This document shows positions 11,053 through 22,754 of a stretch of DNA of 64,000 nt, piece after piece. Source of the stretch: Gonocerus acuteangulatus (Eukaryota > Arthropoda > Insecta > Hemiptera > Coreidae). The stretch's first letter is position 1. Each line of letters begins with the position of its first letter. The notes under the pieces are model-generated. The model had not been told where the DNA came from. It saw only the letters and a list, made by a program, of their open reading frames with translations, and did not search any database. The stretch spans positions 18,604,610-18,668,609 of the forward strand of contig OX328123.1 of assembly GCA_946811695.1 (NCBI GenBank). Direction: 5' to 3'. The position numbers were made by a program, and so were the translations under genes.

Positions 11053-11841
11053 CTAAAATGACAAAAAAAGAAATTAATACAGAAACAAAAAAAAGTTTAT
11101 AATTGTGATAGGTAACAGAACTATAAACACCTTTCTATACAACGAAACAAAAAAAGACTAATGATCTCGGAATGTGTACACATAAACTTAAACAAAAACA
11201 ATATAAACTACAAAACTGACAAACAAGACATTTCTCCTATGTACGCTAATATTTTCCAAAAACTCTCCCGACCTCCCACCTAGATTTTTCCCATGCCCCT
11301 TGGGTATCCTTCCATTAACACCTTTTTCTCCTTTCTTGTCATAAAATGTCATAAACATCCCTTTTGAGCCTTACCGACCTTTCTCCCACCGCCTGCTGTT
11401 TTCAGTTACATATACCCCAGTAGATTCCTTTTTCCTTAGACACTTTCACAATGGTTACTTAATTGCCAACCTTGGTCTTCCTCTGCCGCTCGGAATTTCC
11501 ATTGGTATGTAGTATCGTATTTCTTTGTAAAATTAATTAATGTTACTATTAGCTGTCTTGCGGATAGCTACTATATTTTTCATTGGTATGTAGTTTCTTA
11601 TTTCTTTATTTCTTTGTAAAATCAATTAATGTTACTAATTACTATTAAAATCAATTATTGTACCTATTTATTTTTTCATTCTACTCATTCTAAGAATTTA
11701 AGACGATATGTTCTTTTATAAGTTAATTGTATTTATAGTTGTATAAAGTTTTATAAGTTAATTGTATTTATAGTTGTGTTACCTATCACAATTATAAACT
11801 TTTTTTTGTTTCTGTATTAATTTCTTTTTTTGTCATTTTAG

Positions 11842-11875
11842 CTGACGAAGGCTACCAATGAGTAGCCGAAACGTC
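11842..11875 (+). ncRNA. Hammerhead ribozyme motif, element A right arm
   Basis: Exact inverted copy of the 11019-11052 core, now on the plus strand: CTGACGA, stem II GGCTAC/GTAGCC, GAAACGTC. Confidence 0.75.
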
Positions 11876-12486
11876 CGAAATATAGATTTTTTAAAACAAA
11901 ATCATATTGAGGTTTATTTAGCCGAATCCCAACCATTCCATCTTTACTTATCACCTCGACGGCTAACTATCTAATCATCATTATAACTATTTATGATTAT
12001 TTTTAATAACTTTTGATGAAACTCAATTGAATCAATTTGATGTAATTTAAAGAATCAAGGCCTCTATCGGATTGAGGAAATAGGAAATTGCAAATTCGGA
12101 TAATCCGTCACGGAGGAAATTAGGCATTATCTGAACACAATCTTGAGTAGGCATCGACTCTGTAGCTTAGAGTAAAAGGCTGACACGGCTGGCATAGTCA
12201 AATTAGTGTTTTGGGTTCGGAGTAAACCCCCCGTCCCGGTGCACCGATTTTGGTGGTTAACGAAGTGAATGCTATATACCAAGTTTCGTGGACAAAATAC
12301 AAAAACTCTAGCGGTTATCGTATTATCACTGATAACTTCTAAATTATATTTTAAAATTACTTAATGACTTAGATTAAAACACTCCAACATTTACATTTAC
12401 GTAAACTTATGAGTTTGATTAATACAAACTAGAGTTAATGTTCTTAAATTTATATTTTTAAATGACATTCTCAGTATATTTCTAAC

Positions 12487-12912
12487 AAAGGACCCCGCCC
12501 TTTCCTAATGGAAAATGGCTTTCGGTCAAATTGAACGAAACTATGCTCGTTGCATAGAGAAAGTCTTCATGGGCACAAAACCCGAAAGTTAAAACTTTTG
12601 GTACTTTTGGGCATCCGAAGTTTTCCCTTTTTAATTTTTTCAAAATCTCGAGATCTCTGTTTGAAAGGTTTCCCAAGCCATTTGGCCAGTAAAAAAAAAT
12701 ACGTATCAAATATTTTTTGAAGACCTTTCGAACGACACCACATTTGACACTCCTAGGGAGAACTTCGGATACCCAAAAGTACCAAAAGTTTTAACTTTCG
12801 GGTTTTGTGCCCATGGAGACTTTTGTTCAGAAAGACTTTCTCTATCCAACGAGCATAGTTTCGTTCAATTTGACCGAAAGCCATTTTCCATTAGGAAAGG
12901 GCGGGGTCCTTT
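12487..12912. mobile_element. 426-bp MITE with ~140-bp inverted arms
   Basis: Ends AAAGGACCCCGCCC and GGGCGGGGTCCTTT. The arms (about 12487-12625 and 12757-12912) are nearly perfect inverted copies except for a ~13-base insertion in the right arm near 12815. The 130-base centre is non-coding. The open frame on the minus strand over the left arm is an artefact. Confidence 0.85.
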
Positions 12913-12987
12913 CAATTTGAATTTTTACCAAATCTTAATGTTAACACATTACTCTATTGTGTACAACTAAGATTTTTATTTTACATA

Positions 12988-13560
12988 TTATTTGAAATTT
13001 AAAACAATGTTTATATATTGATTATTCAATTTAAAATGAATTACCTCTACATTATGTATATTCCAATATTTTTGTTCATTTTTTGTCATTACCATTCTGT
13101 AGAGTTCAAAATGGCATTCTTCATTATTTGAATATTCTCTTAATAATTTTTTCCTCTGGTGATTTTGCACATTTTTAATGTTGAACTTTGTTGCCTTTGT
13201 CATCTTTTACGTCATGGAATTTTCTTCCATTGTAATGCTGGTATTTATTTTTTTAACAGTAGAAGAATTCCCTTAGTTTTGGATGATAAATAGCGCGCTT
13301 CGTGGCAAGAAAACAAAAAGTACGGTCGCTATGAACCCATTCAAATTTGTATATATTCCATTACATGTACATTTTCCCATTAAATATTTGTCTGAAGAAA
13401 AACAAAATAGAAGGCCCAAAAGCCGCGAGAGGTTCGATTTCCAAATGATATCGTGGCTTTTTATTTGTGGGACAGTTCCACGCGAGAAAGATGTGACAAC
13501 CTGAAGAAACCAAGTTTAAAAAAAAATCGTTGTTATTAGAAAGATTATCAATTTATTTTA
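12988..13560. other. No gene seen
   Basis: AT-rich DNA. Two open frames of about 70 codons on opposite strands show no family motifs and are not called. Confidence 0.35.
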
Positions 13561-13942
13561 TAATGTTAGAGCGCTCGCTACCGTAGTGCGGGTTCCCCAG
13601 AGACTCCCACATATCACATTTCTACCAGGAGCTAAATTGGCTATTCCCTCTTTATCGTCGACAGTATTTCCTCGGCTCAGTCCTTTACCAAGTAAGAAGA
13701 CCTTCTTATATTTTTCAACTCCTTAAATTTAAATCCTCTGTTCACTCCCGTAACACCCGATCTCGTCCTTCCGATCTTTATATTCCTTCCCACCGAACAG
13801 CAATATTCGAAAAATCATTCGTCACCCGTGCCACCTCGCTATGGAATTCCTTACCTCTGTTTGTCCGCCATTCTACCAATTTAGAAACCTTTAAATCCCG
13901 ACTCTTCCACCACTTTTTATCCCTGCAAGTTTTACCCAATCT
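13561..13942 (+). pseudogene. LINE reverse transcriptase C-terminus (CR1/Jockey type)
   Basis: The plus-strand frame reads HISHFYQELNWLFPLYRRQY, then a segment with SLWNSLPLFVRHSTNLETFK and SRLFHHFL before a stop. The order (H-x-ELNWLP-like, LWNSLP, S-x-x-x-FK-x-x-L-x-x-x-FL) is characteristic of the thumb/C-terminus of CR1/Jockey-like LINEs. There is an in-frame stop near 13584. An AT-rich 3' UTR runs to about 14080 and ends with ATTTCATTT repeats. Strongly 5' truncated. Confidence 0.75.
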
Positions 13943-14442
13943 CTAGTTTATATTGAAGCTGTACATTATATACTGGTAGTATTTATAAATTTATATATTA
14001 AATTCTTTATTATTTTGTAATTTCAAAATTATTCCTATGGGACTTGTGCCCCGGGATAAGAATAAAAATTTTCATTTCATTTACCTCTAGTGGAAAAAGG
14101 CTCAAAAGTCGACTGATTTTATTAAATTTGCTTCTAAAATATCTAGGCTACTCTTGGGAATTCAGATATATTATCATATATCTCGAAACTATTTGATATA
14201 TTTGAAATCATAGTAAATGTAAAGAATATATTAATACAAATCCAGATCTTATGCGAGTATTGATAGAGTGATCTCAATCGGACAAATCGGTGCTTAAATG
14301 GAGGAAAATTCTATTAGGATACCGACAGTTTTCTCTTGTGGCGCTTAACTGCTTTATTTTTACATGTGTTTACATTTTTCACAAAAACTTAACAAAAATC
14401 ATTAGTTTTCAATTCTAAGCCTTTCAAATGACACTAGGCATA

Positions 14443-15495
14443 AAAAGTCCGTCACGCAGGAGCTGCATAACTAAGCACTTTCCTCAGAATTTGGGTAGTG
14501 TAGACTGCTTTCCAGAACAATTTGCTTAAAATATCCTACGTAAATAAAATAAAAACATGAATAGTTCTCTTTGAATTTTGTAACGAGTAACTGATCAATT
14601 ATTAATTTGCTTTCGGAGTTATGTTTACACATGGTACCTACTACACTATGTAATAAATACAAAAAACCTCATATTATCGTATTTTGATCTAAGGCAGGAA
14701 CAGGATACAGTCACTCTAGTGGTAGAAAGCGCTCCTTGCGGCGGCTTTGTGAACCTACGTCTGGCGGGCTTTTCTATTGAAATATATTACAAATTAAACC
14801 CCCGCTTCCGATTGACCGATTCAGCTCATTTTTACAACACTTCTTTCTCATGAGTTACCCACGACGTATACCGCGTTTCGTTACAATACAGCAGAAATAA
14901 CGACCGGTATGAGTATATTAGGAATTTGGGTCCGGAGTAAACTCTCCCTTCTAATGAACCGATTTAGTTTATTTTTACAACACATATTTACCTTTAGATT
15001 ACCACTACGAATACCGAGTTTCGTCGAAATATACCAAAAATCACGGCTGGTAGTGGCGAATTGGTATTGTGGGTCCGGAGTAAACCCCCCCCCCCTCCTA
15101 ATGAAGCGATTTAGTTTATTTTTACAACACATATTTACCTGTGGATTACCACTACGAATACGGAGTTTTGTCGAAATATACCAAAAATCACGGCTGGTAG
15201 TGGCGAATTGGTATTGTGGGTTCTGAGTAAACCCCCCCTTCTAATGAACCGATTTAGTTCATTTTTATATCTCACTTTTCTCTCTATATTACCACTACGA
15301 ATACCAAGTTTCGTTAAAATATAACAAATATTACGGCTGACATAGTCAAATTAGTGTTTTGGGTTCGGGGTAAACCCCCCTTCCGGTGGACCGACTTTGG
15401 TGGTTAACGAACTCGTTCAATCGTTTGCTAATTGAATGCTATATACCAAGTTTCGTGACGAAAAAACAAAAACTCTGGCCGCTATCGTGTTAACA

Positions 15496-15590
<95 letters not shown>

Positions 15591-15708
15591 TTTAACGAGG
15601 GTCATTTTCGGTGTCTACTAGGTAGGATCGATAAAGATTTGAAGAAATTTTTCAAAAATTCCGTCATGAGTCCAACCTCAATAGCTACTTTCCTTCGGAG
15701 GAAAGTGC
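14443..15708. mobile_element. Dispersed ~1.3-kb repeat, copy 1 (4 internal units)
   Basis: Begins AGTCCGTCACGCAGGAGCTG and ends CTTCGGAGGAAAGTG; a second copy is at 47338-48758. It holds four internal units of 143-147 bases (GATTTAG/GATTCAG marks at 14818, 14961, 15108, 15251), each with GTTTCGTCGAAATATACC or a variant. A (TA)n tract at 15498-15586 is near the end. TAAAA flanks both sides, a possible short target duplication. No real coding; class unknown. Confidence 0.8.
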
Positions 15709-15810
15709 TAAAACGGAAACGCTACAAGTCGGACTAAATCATTGAGGATGCTGGTAATAAAAGTACAAAGATTTTTATACCTTTCATAACCGTTGCTTTG
15801 CTGCTGCATA

Positions 15811-15818
15811 ATGTGCTT

Positions 15819-15866
<48 letters not shown>

Positions 15867-16040
15867 CCGGCGCATCTACATCTTGGCCATTAGCGCAGAG
15901 CTATCTATAGGTTGCCACCCTTTTATAATGCCAACAGCACGTGGTCGGTCACCCATTCAGGTACTGACCACGCCCGACGTTGCTTAACTTCGGTGATCTA
16001 CGGGAACCGGTGTATTCAACGTGGCTATGGCTATTAGTGT
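15811..16040 (-). mobile_element. 5S rRNA-derived SINE
   Basis: On the minus strand, 16038-15930 closely matches 5S rRNA along almost its whole length (GAATACACCGGTTCCCG, GATCACCGAAGTTAAGCAAC, GTCGGGCGTGG). It is followed by AAAAGGGTGGCAACCTATAG, then GCGCTAATGGCCAAGATG and TAGATGCGCCGG, then ~48 A (the T run at 15819-15866). The 5S part contains the internal pol III promoter region. The tail matches the tRNA-headed SINE at 32591. Not a 5S gene, because a SINE body and poly-A follow directly. Confidence 0.85.
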
Positions 16041-16694
16041 TTCACATCCTTGGCCTCACGTCCCAACGCCTCAATTTTTTAATTTTCCCTCAGGCCTTCG
16101 GCACAATTTCACTAATGATAGTACGGAACGTGTCACATTCTTCTACGCTTATTTGCAAGTATTTATTAAAAATTCGATGTAATTTTCATTCAAATCCCCT
16201 GTATGTTATCCGCTGTAATTATTTCTTGCATCGACTGCTATGGTCGTTGTTGGGCGTTTGACAGCTTTCTGATGATCCAAACTTGAAATATACTCATTTC
16301 ATATCCTATGGATCACGGGAAAAAAAATGGTTGTTCAAATTTACTATTTAGTCGATAAAAATGTATAAAGTTTATAGTTTACATGGTGGGTATACTTAAA
16401 ATGTATAGACTGCCAAGAAATAGTGTAAACTACCTGAATTTAGGGGAAGCAGAATTTATGATAAACCCCGTTCAAGAATTCCAGTTAATTTCAATAACGA
16501 CGTTCTTTGTCTTCTATTATTTTATTTATTAATATTTAGTTATATTTTAGGGCGGTTACTCTCCATAGGGAGAACCCGCTTATGAGGTTGACCTCACGAC
16601 GCAATCCAGAAGTGCCGACTAGAAACTTTCTCGTTTCAGACCCCATAGATCACGAAAATATAGATGGTTCAAATTTGTATGTGTATATATATAT

Positions 16695-17039
16695 GGGGGC
16701 GAGGTTAGCTTAGTTGAAGAGCACTGGACTCTTATGCTGGAGGACCTGTGTTCAAATCCCGAGCAAGCACTAAAGATTTTTTCTTCTAGTGTCTTCGTTC
16801 ATGGGTTGAATTCGGCCTCCTTGACCGTCCCTAGGCCAACCCAGCCTATAATTAATTTAATAATGGGTACCTTGGTGCTAATGACTCTAGCAGTCGAAGC
16901 GGCAAGGGGGAAATCAGGCGGCCGGAGCATAGTACTGACCACACTATCTCACTAGTGTGCCGTATGGTCAAGAATCAGATACCTCTACAGTATCTGCCCC
17001 TCAGGGCCCTCGTGGCCTGTTACGGGACTGATTTTTTTT

Positions 17040-17040
<1 letters not shown>
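16695..17040 (+). mobile_element. Full-length tRNA-derived SINE with 14-bp target duplication
   Basis: The head carries an A box (TTAGCTTAGTTGAAGAGC) and B box (TGTTCAAATCCC). The body runs through CTTGGTGCTAATGACTCTAG and AGTGTGCCGTATGGTCAAG to a tail ACTGATTTTTTTTT. GTGTATATATATAT occurs on both sides (16681-16694 and 17041-17054), consistent with a target duplication. Other copies or fragments: 2100, 10255, 23129 (minus), 32800 (minus) and 63555. Confidence 0.85.
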
Positions 17041-17043
<3 letters not shown>

Positions 17044-17092
<49 letters not shown>

Positions 17093-17515
17093 ATATTTAT
17101 ATATATGCTTGTCTGTTCGCGCTCCTGACGGCTCAAAAATGGCTTACAGGTACTTCTTTCAGGCGAAATCTGCAACCGTTTATGAGAAAAGTGGAACAAA
17201 TGTTTTTGTAAGTCATTATTTTTTTGTGGGTACTTAGAATCGCGGGATTCAATTGAAATTTTTTCTACACCTTGGAAATTAATCTCAACTAAGATGTTTA
17301 AATTTTGGTTATATTTGGAGTCAAGGAAGTATGCGACAAAAAAAATTGTATTAATAGACATGAAAAGTTTTCGGATCTTCATACATTTTTCGTAAATATC
17401 GCGATAACGGTCGGGAAATCGTGGTGGAAAGTGACCATTCGAATGCTTACTAAATTCTCTACAAAAAAGGTCCTGAAGGTCGAATATTCGATGTGGCAAC
17501 GTCAATCAGAGATAT
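17044..17515 (-). repeat. (TA)n/(TG)n plus dispersed repeat
   Basis: A TA/TG microsatellite at 17044-17110 abuts a minus-strand copy of a dispersed repeat that also occurs on the plus strand at 23960-24560 (shared AAAACTTTTCATGTCT, CCTTTTTTGTAGA). The 161-codon minus-strand frame across it is translated repeat and microsatellite, not a gene. Confidence 0.65.
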
Positions 17516-18382
17516 AAGCGCTTAAAACTTGTGTATGTTTTGTTGGACGGGTTTTTGTCTTTGTTTATGTCACTTTTTAATTGATTGTCTTTTATTATAA
17601 TTGCATTTATCAGTGAAATTAGTATTGTAGTAAAATAAGCTAAGAAACTATAAAAGGTCTTGGTAATACGTTTGGAATGACTGTGGAAATCAAGATGGCT
17701 GTGGCTAACCATGATGGCGTATACATAGTTTGTTTTGAATTCTCCTATCTATATAACCTTCCTCCTGCTACAACTGAAGTTATCATTATTTCTTATTTTA
17801 TATAAAGATTTAACCCACGAGAGAATGGACTTTTATTTGCCATGAAGCACATATTTACAGTTCATTGTTACAGTGAAACGAATTTGCTAGTAAAAAAAGG
17901 AACTTAAAATGACAACGAATTTTCGGTTGTTTGGAATAGAGCCTTCTGAGCTGTAGTCGTAGAGTGAGTACGTTTTAATTACATAATTGTATTGACTTAT
18001 TCAGCCTTCCTCAAGAATGAGGATTACGAATTATCCGCTTGTGTGTAAGTTCGCTACTGTCAGTTTGTGATGCCTAATCTACTCCACTTCTTCGAGATAT
18101 ACGGAACCGCACTAAGATGACGCAGTTCCTGCGAGTCGGACTTTTTTTATTTGATATTTATTTTGTGTTCAGGCTGGGACTGATTTTCTATGTCATAAAA
18201 CTGATAAAAGAGATAAATAAATAAATAACATTGGGGAACCTAATTTTAACTATTAGGGATCTATATTTTGATATCGGAGTGGTAAAGCTCTTAAACGCTT
18301 ACTATTTATTGAACTATAATTCTATGAGTAAAAGAGAATTGACAGATCGTTCTCTTCACTGAATAGTGAATCATATTGACTT

Positions 18383-18388
18383 TTTATT
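18383..18388 (-). terminator. Polyadenylation signal of the unknown gene
   Basis: AATAAA on the minus strand, 30 bases past the stop of the seven-exon gene. Confidence 0.7.
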
Positions 18389-18417
18389 TCAGTAAATCCA
18401 CACAATTAGCATAATGG

Positions 18418-21400
18418 TTATGCTGTTTTCACTCTTTTAGAAAACCAATCAACTTTCCTTCTTTTAATTACTTCCATGCGTTCTTTGATTGCTTCTTCTT
18501 TCTGTAAAATTATTAGAAACTATTAAAAACTATTTATATTTTATAGACATTGAAAACTTTTGTTTTAAAAAAAAAAAACAACCTTCAACAAGCGTCTTAT
18601 GAGGCAGTTCCCTTCCTTGTAAATACGATATCTCTTTGCTAATAAATTTCTAACGTCTTCATATTCGTTCTTTATTGTAACTACTTTAACTATTATGTTC
18701 CTGTAAGTGTTATATTGTTCTTGGTATTCGTCCATTTTCCTCAATCTAGCGTTTAGAGTTAAATATCTACTCAACAGTATGAAGTCAAGTTCAATGTCAT
18801 TCGTTTTAACGATTTGCCTTAGTGATAGTATCAGACACATGCGCTCGATACATCTGAAAAAAATGTAATTTGTACAGCGATACTCAGAACTTTAAAAGAA
18901 GAATCAGTGTGGAAATGCTTCGTTCATGATAGTTAATAAAATTACATTTTAACCATTTCACCGCAGCTCCCGCACTGGTGCGGGCTGACAAATATGCTGT
19001 CCCGACGCTACTCCCGCACTGGTGCGGGCTGACAAATATGCTGTCCCGACGCTACTCCCGCACTGGAGCGAGCTGATAAAGACGATGTCCCGACGGTACT
19101 CCCGCACTGGTGCGGGCTGACAAAGACGCATTCCCGACGCTACTCCCGCACTGGTGCGGGCTGACAAAGACGCTTTCCCGACGCTACTCCCGCACTGGTG
19201 CGGGCTGATAAAAACGATGTCCCGACGCTACTCCCGCACGAGTGCAGGCTGACAAAGACGATGTCCCGACGCTACTCCCACACGAGTGCAGGCTGACAAA
19301 GACGATGTCCTGACGCTACTCCCGCACTAGTAACTTTAGGCTTTAATGTTGAAGGACTTGATAAAAATCAATTTTTTTTTGTGTGTTTTATGCTTACAAT
19401 TAGTTGTAACATAAAACTACTGTAAAATGTTTAGCTTGTAAATTTCAGTAATTCGGGAGCTATGATTTTTTGAAAATTGTTCTTTTTGCACCTCTTTAGT
19501 AATACGTAAACTTGAATAATTCAGTAAAATTCTATTATTTGTGTTGAGGCGCCTTAAATCTTCCTTCTTTGGTTTGATTTTAAATTTTCACAAAATATCA
19601 AAATCTATAAAAAACTGCTTCTCTTCCTTTACTAATAGCGCTATGGATGAACGGAACCGCGCTAAGATGACGCAGCTCCTGCGAGTCGGACATTTTATTA
19701 TTATTAAGTCGTGATTTGAGAAAAATTTCAATTTTAGTAGTAATATTTAGAACTAGCTGACTACCCGTGCTTCGTCAGGGCAGATAGTAGTTATTTTATT
19801 GCGTTAAATAATGTATCATCAAAATTAAAGCTACTACATAATTTTGTGCAGTTTATTATAGTACGGTTCTCCTCATACTATAAGTTATTCATCAATTGAT
19901 AAACAATACAGCCACACAAAAAAAAAAAAAAAATTAAAGTCCGGACCCAGAGACCAGACCATGTTTACTATATGTTTTTGTGATCGCTGAATCCGAATCC
20001 CTCCAGAAAAATCCCTGCGCTTTTTGTTTGAGCCCCACCCCTCAAAACCCATAATTTAGGACATTGTACACTATAAAATTTTTAATAAAGTTTTTAACCA
20101 AAATAAACGACTATTTACTGGGCACTGTCTTTTAGTGCTTAAAAATACGACATTTTTGAGACCTCAACGAACTTGATTGGTCTAGTTGGAGGGAAGTTAG
20201 ATCCCTTTAAATATAAGACTTTTCTAAAAAATTCGAGTTTTTGCTTATATTTTTTTTAAATAATATCTATTCTAAGGCATACAGTCTTTGAGTTTTTAAA
20301 CAAAAATTGACATTACAGGCCTCCAAGGTAATTCTTGAACTGATGCAATCCTTAAAATCCCAAAATACAACCCTTAAAAAATTTCCCCATATTTTATTCG
20401 AGCAATGAATCTATTGAAGTAAATTTTAGCATATTTTTTTTGTTTTTGTTTCCAAATTCTTCGGAAATCTGGCATCACTTCGTCGTTTATTATGAGGGAA
20501 TTTGGAAATTTTTTGGTTCGGAATCGTCCGGAAATTTGAATATAGGTTTGTTTTGAGCATTTAATAACAAATCTGGTATCACTTCGCCATTTAGTATGAG
20601 GGAATTTGGAAAAAACAGCTCCTTAGCAAAATTTCAACACTTTCTTTTTTCGGGTTCGAAATCGTCCGGATATTTGAATATAGGTTTGTTTTGAGCAGTT
20701 AATAACAAATGTGGTATCACTTCGCCATTTAGTATGAGGGAATATGGAAAAAACAGCTCCTTGGCAAAATTTCAACACTTTCTTTTTTCGGGTTCGGAAT
20801 CGTCCGGAAATTTGAATATAGGTTTGTTTTGAGCAGTTAATAACAAATCTGGTATCACTTCGCCATTTAGTATGAGGGAATATGGAAAAAACCAGTTTTT
20901 CGGGTTCGAAATCGTCCGGAAATGTGTTGTTTAATGTGTGAAACAAGTTAACATTTTAAAACGGATGGACGTTTTGATTTAAGCGGATTAAAACAAGATG
21001 TTCTCTAAGTCAAACTGTAGGTAAGTCGAACGATTTTTCACGGTCCCTTCATGATCGACTTATTACTTAAAATAAATGATTGAAAACGATTTTGTTTTAT
21101 ATCAAAGGGTAAAATAACGCTTTCACCCTTCATTTAGTAATGTTTGTTGTAGAAGCTAAGAATTTACTGCTAAATGTTATGGTTTTCCTTACTCTACAAA
21201 CTTGAGCAGCGGTAAGCCAACATTCCTTGATATCCGTTCCAACTGATGAAGAGACTCCGCTATGTACAGCTCCTTTTGAGACTTCTCTTTACCAAGTCCA
21301 AGGACAAACGGATCGACATTAACAAAGTTTTCCTGAAATACATTTTAATAATGGATATCGTGTTGTCTCTTAAGGAAGTGAACGATTTCAGTAATTGTAT

Positions 21401-21646
21401 GATGGTGATTACATAAGATAATTGCAGTTTACGTAATACCGCTCGGTTACACGTGTTTTAAAATGGCGCACTACGACAAGACAAGGGATTTAAATCCAAA
21501 GAGGAAGTAATGTGTATGATATCAATCGATTGTCTTTTTTGTCATGGGCGTATATGGAAAATAATTTTATGAAATCTTTACCGATCAAATCAAAATTTCG
21601 GGAAGCGGGGGCTGTCTCAACTGTTGTCTAAATAGCTCATAAATGA

Positions 21647-21703
<57 letters not shown>

Positions 21704-22691
21704 CTTTGACTTTATATATATTGACTCATAGACGACTTTATATATATTTTAATTAGACTTAATGCACATTCGTTAGTTTGATAATTATTTTTCTTTAATT
21801 TTCGAGAGTTTGCCACAACGTACTTCAGTCCAACAGCAATAGGAAAAATTGAAAATGAAAAATGTGTTTTTTCTCTGTCGATAATTTCCATTTCTATCGC
21901 CGATATTATCGTCTCGACAGACTTTCAAAATATGTTAGAATCAAAATAAGAATTGAACTCTGTATTTTTGAAACTTAATAGTCAATAATATATTTAGAAT
22001 TTTACCTCCAAAAATGAAGCAAGTTCTGGGTCGATTTCTTTCACTTTTTCCATGTCAATTGACGTTTCAGCTATATTTCATTCGGATTAGAAAAAAAAAA
22101 AAAAAATATGTTGAATGAAATAGTTAATGACAAATTAAGCCACTTATCACCTGGATCCAGAGGTACTGGTTTTTTCAACGTAGTTAACAATAATTTGTGT
22201 TGAACAGCACTTTCCTCAGCATATCTATGTAAAAACAGAATAATTCACGAGTTAAAAAAGAAGTAGCTTCAAATTGCATAATTTATAATAATATAATAAT
22301 TAAAATAACAATTTATATTTCTTGTTCTAAAAATATTTCTCCGTACGTAAAAATACCCCCTATCATATATATGTATATAAATCTATAAATTTTAACTGTG
22401 GTGAAGGCATTTTCAAAACTTTTTTCATGAGTGCACCCTCAATAGCTAAATATACTTGGGAAAGTACTAAAATATAGAATAAGAATATACTCTACAATAT
22501 AATGTACTCTATATTCTATAATATGGTCTATAGAATATACTCTACAATATAATATAATATATAAAATACCCTATAATTCTTATATAGAATAAGAATATAT
22601 ATTATATATTCGTATTCTATATAAGAATTATAGGGTATTTTCTATATTATATTATATTGTAGAGTATATTCTATAGGTTATCAAAAGGTTA

Positions 22692-22754
<63 letters not shown>

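Larger units (their letters stand above)
10945..11981. mobile_element. Penelope-derived palindromic element A with hammerhead motifs
   Basis: Inverted arms of about 190 bases (from GTAAAGATGGAATGG to CCATTCCATCTTTAC) each carry a hammerhead core, and the interior has no coding frame. The direct repeat TATAACTATTTAT occurs at 10932-10944 and 11982-11994, fitting a 13-base target duplication that bounds the element. Hammerheads in pLTRs are established for Penelope-like retroelements; the assignment to a non-autonomous Penelope derivative is inference. Confidence 0.75.

Noticed and set aside
15930..16038. Functional 5S rRNA gene
   Set aside because: Substitutions plus a directly attached SINE body and A tract show it is a retroposed head.
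17020..17505. 161-codon minus-strand frame
   Set aside because: It translates a TA/TG microsatellite and a dispersed repeat; no family motif.
18967..19330. CRISPR-like array of palindromic repeats
   Set aside because: Spacers between hairpins are themselves repeated, the period is a rigid 44 bases, and the DNA is from a eukaryote; it is a minisatellite.
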